Shown here piece after piece: positions 34,482 through 44,773 of a stretch of 64,000 nucleotides of DNA. Origin of the DNA: Pomphorhynchus laevis (Eukaryota; Acanthocephala; Palaeacanthocephala; Echinorhynchida; Pomphorhynchidae); the NCBI GenBank assembly GCA_012934845.2, contig WNNJ02001313.1:58181-122180 (forward strand), read 5' to 3'. The position numbers were made by a program, and so were the translations under genes. The notes beneath the pieces were generated by a model. That model made no database searches, had not been told where the DNA came from, and was given only the letters and a program-made list of their open reading frames with translations. Positions within the stretch are counted from its first letter, which is position 1. Each line of letters begins with the position of its first letter.

Positions 34482-35420
34482 ATGGTATCATTTCTGAACT
34501 GTTCAAATAGTGAATTCAAAAATAAACTATATATAGCCACATCGATAAGAAAGACAGGATTTATTATAATAACAATTCTCGGCATTATCGGGAATCCTAT
34601 GTTTTATTACACGATGAATATTAAGCCTTACAAGAAAACCTCTTTTTCCACACTAATGAAATTTGTTATTATTGGAGATTCGTCATTGCTTATATTAGTT
34701 TTCGGACAAATACTGGAAGATTTTAATGTTATAAACTGGACCAAGGTTACAAATTGTTGGCCTATGATCTGCATATTTGTCTGTTATCAGTGTTCAACAA
34801 ATTGGTTGCTTGCATTTTTGAATATAGAACGAATTGTGTTCATTCTGTGTCTATCGTTGTACGAGTTGAAAATTTCAACATGGCGGCGTTTTGGTTGGAT
34901 TACAATTGTTATATTCATGTGCCTATGTATTCCTGTTTCATTTAGCGTCCATTATGATACAGATAAATACAGGCTTTACGGGATGGCGTGTTATTATAAA
35001 ACAAATTTTAAATTTCTTGCTATTGTATGGACTGTCTTATACAATATTGTATGCGCTATATTTCCGTTGTGTACAACTTTCATATGCTGGATTATTTTTA
35101 TCTGTTTTCTGAGACAAGTTAAGCTGAATAACAGAGCTAATGTCAAATCTATTCATTTGGAATTGTATAAAACTTTATTACTAATTACTTTTCTTCATGT
35201 GATAGCCGAGATTACAAACGGAATTACAATAATTTTAGAAATATATTCAAGCTCATTCAAATCTTGTGCGAGTTTAAGCAACTGGGATTTAGTTAAGTCT
35301 CTTTCGATGATAGCATCTTTTACTAACAGTTGCACGAAATTTTATATCTTCATATTACCATCGAGACAATTTCGTAAGTTACTTGTAAGATTATCAACAA
35401 GAGCAATACAGAATGGTTAA
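34482..35420 (+). CDS. rhodopsin-like 7TM receptor, intact single exon
   Basis: 312 residues, ATG at 34482. Predicted plasma-membrane G-protein-coupled receptor, ligand unknown; the style is that of invertebrate peptide-receptor-like orphan GPCRs. TM1 holds GIIGNP (N1.50), TM2 IIGDSSLL (D2.50), the TM2-TM3 loop NCWP supplies the conserved Cys and GMACYY in loop 2 its disulphide partner, TM3 ends LNIERI (ER in place of DRY), TM5 is about residues 182-210, TM6 about 228-250, and TM7 reads SFTNSCTKFYIFILP, a degenerate NPxxY. The C-tail is short and basic (RQFRKLLVRLSTR). No stops or frame changes. The broken receptor at 47.96-52.25 kb is a paralogue (shared GRLLE/GQILE, W.R.TN.WP, QCS.NW). Confidence 0.8.
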   Translation: MVSFLNCSNSEFKNKLYIATSIRKTGFIIITILGIIGNPMFYYTMNIKPYKKTSFSTLMKFVIIGDSSLLILVFGQILEDFNVINWTKVTNCWPMICIFVCYQCSTNWLLAFLNIERIVFILCLSLYELKISTWRRFGWITIVIFMCLCIPVSFSVHYDTDKYRLYGMACYYKTNFKFLAIVWTVLYNIVCAIFPLCTTFICWIIFICFLRQVKLNNRANVKSIHLELYKTLLLITFLHVIAEITNGITIILEIYSSSFKSCASLSNWDLVKSLSMIASFTNSCTKFYIFILPSRQFRKLLVRLSTRAIQNG

Positions 35421-35902
35421 AGCCAGCTCCCTAAATATTATTTTGATCAACAAATTTAAATCCTCACATTTACGCTTATATCTTAAAAAATATATTTTGT
35501 AATATGCCTTTTTGTTCAAAATAAGTGGATTTTATTTTATCGTTAGCACAAAATTGAATTACCACGTCTATAGGCTCGTTCAAAATAAATATAATTTTTA
35601 ATCGGATTATATTTTATTGCAAGCGAAAAATTGAATTGCCATGTCTATAAAAATCTAGAGTTTACAACAAGTAAATATGATATTGCATATGAATTTTAGA
35701 ATACACAAGTGATAATATAAATATTAGCTAGTAAACTAACAAAATCACGTCTGCAATCATTAATTTCATTATATTTTATGTAAATTGCAGTAAAAACAGC
35801 AGATATTGTTTTACTCGAAAATTGTCCTTGGGTTCGAATGATCGATTAGCTAAAACATGCATCGATTAGCTAAATGATCGATTAGCTAAAATATGATATT
35901 TG
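35421..35902. other. downstream of receptor: short duplications
   Basis: An approximately 100 bp block ending ATTGAATTACCACGTCTATA (35555) recurs as ATTGAATTGCCATGTCTATA (35627). Three copies of GATCGATTAGCTAAA lie at 35838-35893. No gene. Confidence 0.5.
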
Positions 35903-36796
35903 GGGGGCTTGTCGGTTTGGTTCTCCCAAGCAAATAAAAAATCTTTTGGCTTATTTTAAGCAGTATAAATATGCGTATAGACTATGTCAATTTTATTTTG
36001 TGGAAACCAAGTTGAGTATAAAAAAAGCATTTTAATTTTTTTGAAAAAATTGATCTCAAATATAAAAGCGTTGTGGTTAAAAAATCACATAAAATACTCA
36101 TTACATATCTTGATATGACTGGTAAGTTTGAGCTTTAAATAATGCATATTCACAGAGAAATTTGTTTTCTTAATTTTTCGTCAAAAATGTAAATTAAAAT
36201 TAAAAAATTTCAAAATTTTTAAGCACAAATACAAACTTTTGTATTGCTGTTATAAACTAATTTTTATGCTATATAACATACCACAATTTGATCAGCCATG
36301 CTATTAAATATTTGACGATATTCAATTTTACATTTTTTAAAAAATATTTGGAAGTATTGTTTAAAAAAATAATTTTAAAATTTTAAATATTTGACGATAT
36401 TCAATTTTTAATTTTTTAAAAAATATTTGGAAGTATTGTTTAAAACCAATATCAGAGTATATTGCTCAAAATATTTACTAAAATATATCTGATACATTTC
36501 GATACTTTAGTTGTGTTTGGGTATGAATAATGCATCTTCATTCGAAAATAATTGAAATTTTTTATCATATTTTGCTATTTGCCTCTCCCCCCATTCGTTA
36601 ACAAAATAATGATTCCAAATGATAAATATATTATTCTTTAAAATAATTACATTACAGCAAATTATGTTTTTAATGTTTTTTATACTCGACTTGGTTTCTA
36701 CAAAATAAAATTGGCATAGCTGATACACATATTTATACTGCTTAAAATAAGCCAAAAGATTTTTTATTTGCTTGGGAGAACCAAACCGACAACCCT
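35903..36796. mobile_element. hAT-like non-autonomous element with long inverted ends
   Basis: Inverted termini of about 130 bp (left GGGGGCTTGTCGGTTTGG, right CCAAACCGACAACCCT, extending through CAAATAAAAAATCTTTTGGC) enclose 894 bp without a transposase. The element is flanked on both sides by GATATTTG (35895-35902 and 36797-36804), an 8 bp target-site duplication, as in hAT transposons; the right end read outward as CAGGGTTGTCGG also resembles hAT termini. Internally a 79 bp tandem duplication (AATATTTGACGATATTCAAT, 36305-36450) is present. The 36507-36755 frame is just the arm translated. Confidence 0.7.
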
Positions 36797-37114
36797 GATA
36801 TTTGTTCGCTAATGGCGATCAAATACAAAATTAATATAATATCAACCTTAATAAGGATAATAAATAATATAATAAGGTATTAACCTTAATTTTAAGCTTT
36901 AATACAAAGAAAAATATTTTTGAGATATTTTGGATAATACAGGGTTTATCTTGAATAACAGCCAACGCACTTTGAGTTTCTCAATAACTTTTCTTCAAAG
37001 CTTAAATTTATGTTCAAGAAAAATACTACAATGGTTGCATCATGGTTGTCGAATGTGTTACAAAATCCTAATCATTCATTTAAATTGAAAATAATAAGTT
37101 CTGGTTTTGGCATC
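36797..37114. other. no gene
   Basis: AT-rich sequence between the hAT-like element and the PLE tail. Confidence 0.4.
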
Positions 37115-37259
37115 AATGATGAACGTATTAGCCGAGAAAAATACAGGATAGGACACTTAATATAAAATATCCACCATTGATTAAACAGCATGAACATAAA
37201 ATATCCATGGATTAAATAGCATTTACAAAACATCGTATGTCATCGAAACATATGTCAAA

Positions 37260-37920
37260 ACATATGTCAAAACATATGTCATCGTAAAGATGACATATTT
37301 AAATTTACAAGAAACATATTTTTGCATGAGCATTCATGCATACCATATAATATAAAATATAATACATTAAATAATGAAATTTTAAGAATTGCAACAATAT
37401 GTAATGATATTGGCTTTCTTCAAAATCATTTAAATAATTTAATAGATACATATTTTAAACTAGGTTACTATAAAAATAACATCAAGCAGAAAATAGTAAA
37501 ATATATAAATCAACACAATAATATAAAGAATAAATTTAAACTCTTAAGTGGCAAATTTTTATGGATGGATAATAAATAATATACTTTGCATTAGAATAAG
37601 ATACTAGATAGTTATTTCAGAGGAAATACATTAGCATGTATTTGGCCCCGCTGCTATGTTGGGTAGAGGAGTTAGGGGCCGAAACCTGATAGCATAGCAG
37701 TTCCTTCTGATGACCTCTAATTCTTATTCTGATACAACGTCTGTTATTTATTAGTCAATTCATAGAAATTGATTTTTATTTTTAATTTCACTTTTTTTAA
37801 CTTGATTTTAATTATAGAAAATCTAAAAACAATTATTAATTTTATTATTTAATTATTAAATTTTGATTTAGCATTATTATGTTTTGTCTATTTTATAATT
37901 ATATTAAATACGTAAACTCA
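37260..37920 (+). mobile_element. PLE 3' fragment with C-terminal RT tail and structured 3' end
   Basis: Encodes HEHSCIPYNIKYNTLNNEIL through FLWMDNK (37322-37579), the same C-terminal domain as at 19156-19497, with few differences, then the 3' block: GGCCCC, CTGCTATG, GGAGTTAGGGGCCGAAACC, CATAGCAGTTCC and TTATTCTGATACAACGTC. The PLE joins at about 37275 (CATCGTAAAGATGACATATT), preceded by three ACATATGTCA words. Strongly 5' truncated. The tail ends near ACGTAAACTCAGTTAGCTGA. Confidence 0.75.
37644..37700 (+). ncRNA. predicted H-type pseudoknot at PLE 3' end
   Basis: GGCCCC (37644-37649) pairs with GGGGCC (37675-37680), and CTGCTATG (37651-37658) pairs perfectly with CATAGCAG (37693-37700); the helices interleave. 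Copies at about 19575-19635 (plus) and 58935-58995 (minus) keep most pairs despite substitutions. P1-P2-P1'-P2' is also the topology of HDV-like ribozymes, but I cannot find a P3 or catalytic C, so only a structural element is claimed. Confidence 0.5.
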
Positions 37921-38249
37921 GTTAGCTGATTTAATCATTATGTTTGGTTTAGTATGTTTTTCTAAACATTTAATATTAATTAAATATTAATATATAACAA
38001 AACTTTTTAATAATTTCAAGTGTTAAAATTCCTTATTTAATTAAATTATTGATATTGATTATTGTTAATTGATAGAACTCATTGCAAAGGAATGTAAGCT
38101 TTAACGATCACAAGAGTAGAAAAGCTAGTTTTCAGGATTAACATTAAAAAGAAAATTTAGCTTAGTGATTTTTACAGGTTACATCTTTCTTATTAATTTA
38201 ATTTTGGATTGAAACAATAATGTATTTTAACAAACAATATTGTACTTTT
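37921..38249. other. AT-rich, no gene
   Basis: Filler between the PLE tail and the minisatellite. Confidence 0.4.
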
Positions 38250-38842
38250 ACAATAAGTAAAATCGTATCTTAGAGACATCAAATTTGGAACATTACAATA
38301 AGTAATCATTTCTTACAGAGTTCAAACTTGGAACAAAACAATAAGTAATCGTAACTTATGCGTTCAAACATGGAACAGAGCAATAAGTAATCGTAACTTA
38401 CAGAGTTCAAATTTGAAACAGAACAATAAGCAATCGTATCTTACGAAAATCGAACTTGGGGCAGAACAATCAGTAATCGTATCTTACAAAGATCGAACTT
38501 GGAACAGAGCGATAAGTAATCGTAACTTACAGAGTTCAAACTTGGAACAATAGAATAAGTAATCGTAACTTACAGAGTTCGAATTCGGAACATAACAATA
38601 AGTAATCGTATCTTACAGAATTCAAACTTGGAACATAACAATAAGTAATCGTATCTTACAGAGGTCAAACTTGAAACAGAACAATAAGTAATCCTATCTT
38701 ACAGGGATCAAACCTGGAACAGAACAATAAGTAATCGTATCTAACAGAGGTCAAACTTGGAACAAAAGAATAAGTAATCGTATCTTACAGAGATCAAACT
38801 TGGAATCGAAGAATAAGTAATCGTATCTTACAGAGATCACAC
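38250..38842. repeat. 43-45 bp minisatellite, about 14 units
   Basis: Units of the form AATAAGTAATCGTATCTTAC + AGAGATCAAACTTGGAACAG + AAC repeat head to tail with 5-15 percent differences. No open frame crosses the array. Confidence 0.9.
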
Positions 38843-38989
38843 TGGGTCCGGATTTTTACTAAGTTGTGAATACAGCACAAAATTCAAGTGAAAGACAACT
38901 TTATGTCTTTATTCAAAGACAACAAATTCAAGTTTAATGATAATTTTACGTTTTTATAATAAAAAATTTAAATTTTTATGAATATCTCA

Positions 38990-39310
38990 AAACGAGAGTG
39001 AATATACCATTCTGCGTGAATTTTGTTATTCATTTTTATCCAGACGCGGAAGAACAACGAAAAACACTGCTAGATGCCGTTTCGTCGTCACTATAACTCT
39101 TCAGTGCCAGTTCCCTCCTACTGCTGGATGCAGAGGAGGACTAGCAGACGGCCCTATCAACGAATCATGTGAATGATGTACTAAAAATCCTCTAGTGGCA
39201 TCATCATTGAGTGCTGAACCAGCACTACCGCTTCACCAAATAGGATCATTAGCGCAAAAGCTGACATCAATGATGATGTCACTAGAGGTTTTCTAGTGCA
39301 TCGTTTAAAT
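38990..39310 (-). mobile_element. ribozyme fold-back element, copy 2
   Basis: Shares with copies 1 and 3 the start ACCATTCTGCGTGAATTT, CCAGACGCGGAAGAACAAC and the ribozyme arm. Here the inverted pair is AAAATCCTCTAGTGGCATCA with TGATGTCACTAGAGGTTTTC, enclosing a loop (CTTCACCAAATAGGATCATT) that is in the opposite orientation to the loop of copy 1. The right ribozyme arm is missing. Confidence 0.65.
39076..39152 (-). ncRNA. type III hammerhead ribozyme, copy 2
   Basis: Stem III GCCGU/ACGGC (5 bp), GUC cleavage triplet, stem I UGCUAG/CUGGCA (one G-U), box CUGAAGA (allowed variant at the free position 7), stem II starting GUU...GAC, box GAAA. All catalytic positions are intact, while arm substitutions relative to copy 1 (UGCCAG to UGCUAG) keep pairing through G-U. 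Stem II is weaker than in copy 1. Confidence 0.75.
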
Positions 39311-39969
39311 TTTTGTAATTTATCAACAATTACTTTCATTTGTTGTCTAAATTTTTTATTTTATTATTTATTATTATTATTTTATTATTTTTTATTTGAT
39401 GATCTAAGTTATCGAAAAATGTAACTTAACATTTATTTTTTTTAAATTACTGTCGTTTTCGATTCAGTAGTCTACTAAGCCATTTAAGAACTTTCACATT
39501 CTTATTATTATTTTGAATTTGAGATCATTGCTTTAAATATTTTGCTGTAATTATTAAGCATTTATTATTGATTTTATTTTCAAAGATTAATTATGATGTT
39601 GAAAGTAGTGAGATATCTGCAGTTATTGGAATTATGCATCCATTAAAATACTGAACTCTTACACTTTTTTATTCAATAGAATACGTTTTACTTGATTTAT
39701 ATAATTAAAACAGCTTTAGCAAATAAATTAAATGTAAAAATAAAAAGATATACATTATAAATTAGTCATCGACCTAATAGTAGTTGACATCGGCTTAGTG
39801 GTGCCGATTTCAACTAATATTGATAACTAATATGATGTCATTTTTTATAAAAATGGTTTTTATATCCACCGAAAAATGCTTATTAAAAGATAAAGATAAA
39901 AGTTACAAATATAAACTAAATTATAATTATAAATATAAAATTTATACAGATTTTAATTTTTATAATTTA
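39311..39969. other. AT-rich, no gene
   Basis: Intergenic DNA 3' of the 623-codon gene. It includes TTATTATTATTTTATTATT-type low complexity at 39355-39395. Confidence 0.4.
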
Positions 39970-41841
39970 CTACCGAAGACCTCGTGATTTTTCTTCAAAC
40001 AACTGTATAAGTCGTCGAACACGTCCGTAAGTACATTTTTTGCGTTTCGTCTCGATTACACGCGTGTTTTGTTTATTTTCTTTCTGATAAGCCCTGCTCT
40101 GTTCAGAATTATAATCAACATTTTCAATTTTTGTAAACAATGTCGATCGTTTTGGCAAGATATGTTTGGCGTTGTCGTGTTTCTGAAACACAGCAAATCT
40201 ATCACTAACTGTGTTACTTCCTTTAAAATTTGATGGAGTTTTATTTGAATATGTAAAGTGTGTATCAGTTCTAGAATTTTGTCTATCAGATGACATTCCG
40301 CTGAGATCATTAGTAATTCTTTCGTTTGTTTTCGGTTTAAAATTATTAAATACGTTTAATCCTGGTTTGGGCAAACAAACATTTTTATTATCCATTCTGT
40401 TTTCAAGCTTTCTCCGAATACCGGGTGGAACATAGAGAACCTGATGATAAGTCATATTGGTCCCACCGCAATATGGACCTTCTTCTTTGTATTTTTCAAA
40501 CGATGAACTGTTTTTGATATTTTTATCCAAGCTTTTAAAACTGAACGTATCACTGACAGTCTTATCTTCAGTATCCTTTGGTTGGTAAGAAGATGGATTC
40601 GATAGATCAACGGGATATTCATTATTAAATTTTTCAACTCTGATACATTCAGTGTTAATGTCCAAACAAGCCAAAAAATTCAATGACCTTACAGCTACCA
40701 TGTAATCTTTAAGTAATACCTTACCATTATTACTTTTTGCGCGTACACCTTTTCCATCGTGGTCAATTTGAACAAACGCATTAAGTGTCGATAACCGCAC
40801 GAAATATGAATATGGATCTACTGTTATTTGGTATCGATTTTTCAACTCAACAAACACTCGACCACTTTCTAAATTTTGATAGATATTAACAATACCTACT
40901 TGAATTCGTATTAGATGTGGTGATATCGAAGTGAATCTACTAGCTCTTACTAGATCGCGTAAGGCGTGTACATAGTGAGACCCTGTTTTTCGTCCAATAA
41001 AAATATCTCTCAGCAAGCAATCAAAATACATCGATGATTCCTTTACTTTGACAACATCACCATGTTGATCAATATTGTAGGCAGACTTTGAATTCACGGA
41101 TATGTTCTTATTGTGCTGATCAAGAACTGCTTTCTGGCCCGAACATCGTTCAGCCATCAGAAGGGATTTATGACCAGCTAGGTTTACTATTGAATTAGAT
41201 ATCAAGAAATCTTCGTCTGAGCTTCCGACTATTGTAATGGAATGATTTCGTATTGAAACGCAACTCAATGATCCATCGATGCTCATTTCAACGAAAACAT
41301 CTTTATACAAATAGAAATGTACATTACCTGAATAGCTGACACATACACAAGGTATCGGGCAATTTGCATTCTGTCTTGTTCGATAGCATATGTTCCTGGT
41401 AAGTGCATTGATAAAATACAAACTTTTTATTCGTTCAAGATTATCCACAAATGTATTTATATAGCCATTTTCAAAATGATCATTTGGCTGATTACGATTT
41501 GTGTCTGTTTCACAGCAATTGACTGCATGTGTCGATCTAGAATTAGATACATTGTCAGCAAGCGAACGTTCAATGTTCTTATAAATTGATGGCAATCGCG
41601 TACAATTATTTACTGAATCAAAGTTTCCTCTTTCAGCATTGCTTGTAATATTGTTAGAAATAGTATATGAATCTAATGTATCGTGATTTCTGCACTGGTG
41701 TCTTCCAAACATGTTTTGCTGTTTAGTACCTGATCGGAAGACCGAGGACCTTTCGGAGCTTCGTCGTGATTGTAGGAATTCATTTGTTACGTTAGAAAAA
41801 TCGTATGTACAAATATCATCCATGCTCAGTTTGCAAGACAC
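39970..41841 (-). CDS. hypothetical 623-residue protein, single intact ORF
   Basis: A clean 624-codon frame (ATG at 41841, stop at 39970) with balanced codon use, by far the longest ORF in the window. The N-terminal 130 residues are polar and S/N/R-rich, so probably disordered. Residues ~135-420 look folded, with beta-rich segments such as CVCVSYSGNVHFYLYKDVFV, DGSLSCVSIRNHSITIVG, VGIVNIYQNLESGRVFVELK and LSTLNAFVQIDHDGKGVRAK, and a helical piece HYVHALRDLVRASRF. Alternating strands with G-V-F/I-D-G turns faintly recall polo-box or C5orf34-like domains, a weak impression only. The C-terminal 200 residues are polar, ending with the basic stretch TKRKKCTYGRVRRLIQLFEE. No signal peptide or membrane segment, so probably cytosolic or nuclear. 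Function unknown. Not transposon-like. Confidence 0.7.
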   Translation of the reverse strand: MSCKLSMDDICTYDFSNVTNEFLQSRRSSERSSVFRSGTKQQNMFGRHQCRNHDTLDSYTISNNITSNAERGNFDSVNNCTRLPSIYKNIERSLADNVSNSRSTHAVNCCETDTNRNQPNDHFENGYINTFVDNLERIKSLYFINALTRNICYRTRQNANCPIPCVCVSYSGNVHFYLYKDVFVEMSIDGSLSCVSIRNHSITIVGSSDEDFLISNSIVNLAGHKSLLMAERCSGQKAVLDQHNKNISVNSKSAYNIDQHGDVVKVKESSMYFDCLLRDIFIGRKTGSHYVHALRDLVRASRFTSISPHLIRIQVGIVNIYQNLESGRVFVELKNRYQITVDPYSYFVRLSTLNAFVQIDHDGKGVRAKSNNGKVLLKDYMVAVRSLNFLACLDINTECIRVEKFNNEYPVDLSNPSSYQPKDTEDKTVSDTFSFKSLDKNIKNSSSFEKYKEEGPYCGGTNMTYHQVLYVPPGIRRKLENRMDNKNVCLPKPGLNVFNNFKPKTNERITNDLSGMSSDRQNSRTDTHFTYSNKTPSNFKGSNTVSDRFAVFQKHDNAKHILPKRSTLFTKIENVDYNSEQSRAYQKENKQNTRVIETKRKKCTYGRVRRLIQLFEEKSRGLR

Positions 41842-42881
41842 TTGATAAATTTCATTTAGCTTATGCGAAACAGATATCCGTCGTCTTTGTTACCACAAAT
41901 AGGCGGATCACCATAACGAGAACTCGTTCAATGCATTGAAATGATAGCATGCCAAACCAGAAAATGTCAGCAAACTGGTTTGTGCAAATGCATTTGAATG
42001 CTAGTCGCACTAAATTATCTAGTTATGTATATCAAATTTGCTGCTCTTTAGATAACCTTCATTACAGGATGCTCTCAATCGAGAACAGCAAAGAAAAGCT
42101 GTTGATTACAAATTGTAATCAACTTGCTGTTAAGCAGCAAATAACACATTTTAACATTTTCCTTCAAATTTATACTCTTCATTGCAGTATGTTATATTTG
42201 CATTACTGTTCTTATTCGGGACAAATTTAGGCAAATAATTTAAGTAAATTGAGAATTTATTTAAATTTTATATTTAGATTTTGAATTTGAGTAATCATCA
42301 GTTAATAAATTGATATGATCACGCGCATTAATTATTTGGATGTGCCCAAAACTAAAAATTTGACACACTTTTGCAATCTTTTTCAGTTAAATTGGTTTAA
42401 TCAATTCTTAAAAGTCATTTGACGGTAATATGATTGATGTTAAACTGTTACACTATTAACCGATTGAAGTTATCACTATTGACATCCATGAATCAGTTGA
42501 TCGGTCAATAGACGTCGGATGGTAATCGCTGCTTTAATATAAACTCTTGAAATGAGCTTAGTTGAGAAGATGGCGTAATATTTGATTATAACAAGGAAAG
42601 TTATGATCAAGGACTTACCACGTCAATTATAATAATTAGATTTCCGCTGCGTTAAAATATTTTTCTGACTTGAAATAAAGTACACATCCTTTAAACTCTA
42701 ATTCATACATTTTATCAAAAATTTATAGTAAATGCGGTAAGTTCAATCCGTCGTAATTCTGATCGCTTATTGTTGATAAATGTGTGTACTAAAACGATTA
42801 GCAATTGTTAATAAGTGAACAAATTTATTCAGTAGTCTTAAAAAACTAATATTGATGATATATATTGATATATATACATTG
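41842..42881. other. upstream region of the 623-residue gene
   Basis: About 1 kb without a supported gene. A plus frame at 41949-42230 has no recognised family. Contains AACATTTTAACATTTTCC-type low complexity. Probably holds the promoter, but no element can be fixed. Confidence 0.35.
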
Positions 42882-42943
42882 ATGATTCCTTTACTTTGAC
42901 AACATCACGATGTTGATCAATATTGTAGGCAGACTGTAATATA
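42882..42943. repeat. 62 bp duplicate of coding sequence from 41033-41094
   Basis: GATGATTCCTTTACTTTGAC, AACATCACGATGTTGATCAA and TATTGTAGGCAGACT reproduce an internal piece of the 623-residue gene (41034-41091) with one mismatch, in the same chromosomal orientation, 1.8 kb away. It stops where a SINE begins. It is not an exon. Confidence 0.85.
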
Positions 42944-42964
42944 CAGAAATATGCAGAAAGTAAT

Positions 42965-43205
42965 ATACAGAAATGTATATCTACACCACTGGAGCAGCCA
43001 GCTTAGTGGATGTTGCGTTGAATCGCGATACAGACGTCCTGAGTTCAAATTCGATCAGCATCAGTCTACGGAGAAAGCAGATAATAAGGGTCGAAACGTG
43101 AAATGTAGGTCTGGATCAGCAGCTGATGAGACCCACCCAGACTGATTAGTAGCGTCCTGCTGTATCAAAAATAAGATCAATACCTGTGAGGATAATATCG
43201 TGCCA
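42965..43205 (+). mobile_element. tRNA-headed SINE with permuted hammerhead-like core
   Basis: The head has box A-like CCAGCTTAGTGGATG (43000) and box B-like GAGTTCAAATTC (43041), spaced as in tRNA genes, so Pol III transcription is likely. The body has AAGGGTCGAAACGTGAAATG (43088) and CAGCTGATGAGACCCACC (43118), then AGACTGATTAGTAGCGTCC. GGGUC-GAAA and CUGAUGA-GACCC are the two halves of a hammerhead core whose stem II (GGGUC/GACCC) is perfect, but in the order GAAA first. A headless copy lies at 14160-14335 (minus). The element ends before the TA microsatellite at 43208. Confidence 0.65.
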
Positions 43206-43690
<485 letters not shown>

Positions 43691-43734
43691 ATTTATGAGT
43701 ACACCAGTGGGTGTCCCAGGACAAGTGTAACAAC

Positions 43735-43773
<39 letters not shown>

Positions 43774-43779
<6 letters not shown>

Positions 43780-43955
43780 TATTAGAATTAAATACACATA
43801 TATCATCAATGTATCGAAACATATATTTCATATATTTATATTGTTTAGATTTAGTTTTTACACAGTTATGAACAAATTCATATTCTATAAATGCTTAAAA
43901 ACAAGTCAGCTATAATTGGGCTACTATTACCACCCATTGGAACACCTTTTACGTA
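43774..43955 (-). pseudogene. PLE RT fragment
   Basis: The complement encodes GVPMGGNSSPIIADLFLS, the VHNCVKTKSKQYKYMKYM stretch and FRYIDDIC, as in the 18-19 kb copy; it starts sharply at the end of an (AT)n run and stops at AAAAGGTGTTCC. Only about 180 bp remain, with one frame change. Confidence 0.75.
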
Positions 43956-44439
43956 AACAAAAATTTGTTTTTTAATTTGTTGATAACGGTGGTGAGGCCC
44001 AAAATAAACCAATATTAAACCAATATATTGAGAAAATTCAATCATCTCTAAGGATATTTATTCTGAGAGATTATATGATTTTAAGAAATCGAAGGATCAA
44101 CGTATCAAGCATTATTGACTGTAGTAGACAGCCAAAGTAGTTGCCGTCCAAAAACAAATAAAAGCATAATGTTCCAAAGGCTTCAAAAGGGAAATTGTTC
44201 GTGTAATTTAACAGATCTTGACAGCATTACATTTTGAAATAATATCATTTTTTAATGTAAGTGAAAATAAATATTTTGTAAACATTTATTTAGCTGATCT
44301 GATTATTTCGAATCAAAATCAGCTGATATCAGATAAGCTTTAGTTTTTTATAAACCTTAGTTTATAAAAACTTAAAAAAATAATGCTAAAAAAATAAATA
44401 ATTAAATAATAAATAATTATAAATAATATTTATAATATA
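43956..44439. other. no gene
   Basis: Mixed AT-rich sequence with no recognised feature. Confidence 0.35.
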
Positions 44440-44629
44440 ATTTGTTGTTACACCTGCCATGGGACACCCAAGGGTGTAATCATAAATAAATCACTGTTTC
44501 CCCACAAAGGGCATAAACACCAGGCAGCATTCTATATTATTTTATATATCATTAAATGTCATATAAATATCATTAATGTCATATTAAATGATATATATTA
44601 TATATCATTCTATATTATTTTTATATTTT

Positions 44630-44655
44630 AACGTTTCGCCTCTCGGCTTCGTCAG
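44630..44655 (-). ncRNA. hammerhead-like core, family C (minus arm)
   Basis: Reads CUGACGA-A-GCC-GAGA-GGC-GAAA-CGUU on the minus strand: box I with C at the free position, a short stem II with GAGA tetraloop, box II, and a minimal self-complementary ACGU where stem III would be. One unpaired A follows box I, as in PLE-associated hammerhead-like motifs. Stem I would rest on flanking A/U pairs and is weak. It is one arm of a palindrome whose other arm carries the sister core on the plus strand. Confidence 0.55.
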
Positions 44656-44744
44656 AAAAATTGTAATTTGCTTGAACACTTATAAATTTTCGAAGTGTTT
44701 AAGCAAATTAAATTTTATAAGTGTTCAAGCAAATTACAATTTTC

Positions 44745-44773
44745 CTGACGAAGCCGAGAGGAGGCGAAACCTT
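44745..44773 (+). ncRNA. hammerhead-like core, family C (plus arm)
   Basis: CUGACGA-A-GCC-GAGAGGA-GGC-GAAA-CC on the plus strand, mirror of 44630-44655 across the palindrome AATTTGCTTGAACACTTATA. The stem II loop is longer by AGG. Loss of the ACGU word makes this arm less likely to be active. Confidence 0.45.

Noticed and set aside
36507-36755. 82-residue minus frame
   Set aside because: It is the inverted terminal arm of the hAT-like element read as protein.
37640-37720. Stem-II-open (permuted) hammerhead in the PLE 3' end: GGGGCC-GAAA ... CUGAUGA-CCUCUAA
   Set aside because: CCUCUAA can pair with UUAGGGG, but no stem I can form between the cleavage position and CUGAUGA; the pseudoknot explains the conservation better.
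38250-38842. CRISPR-like array
   Set aside because: Repeat and spacer are not distinguishable: the whole 43-45 bp unit repeats, so it is a minisatellite in a eukaryotic genome.
41949-42230. 93-residue plus frame upstream of the 623-residue gene
   Set aside because: No recognised family, no splice signals, and codons look random.
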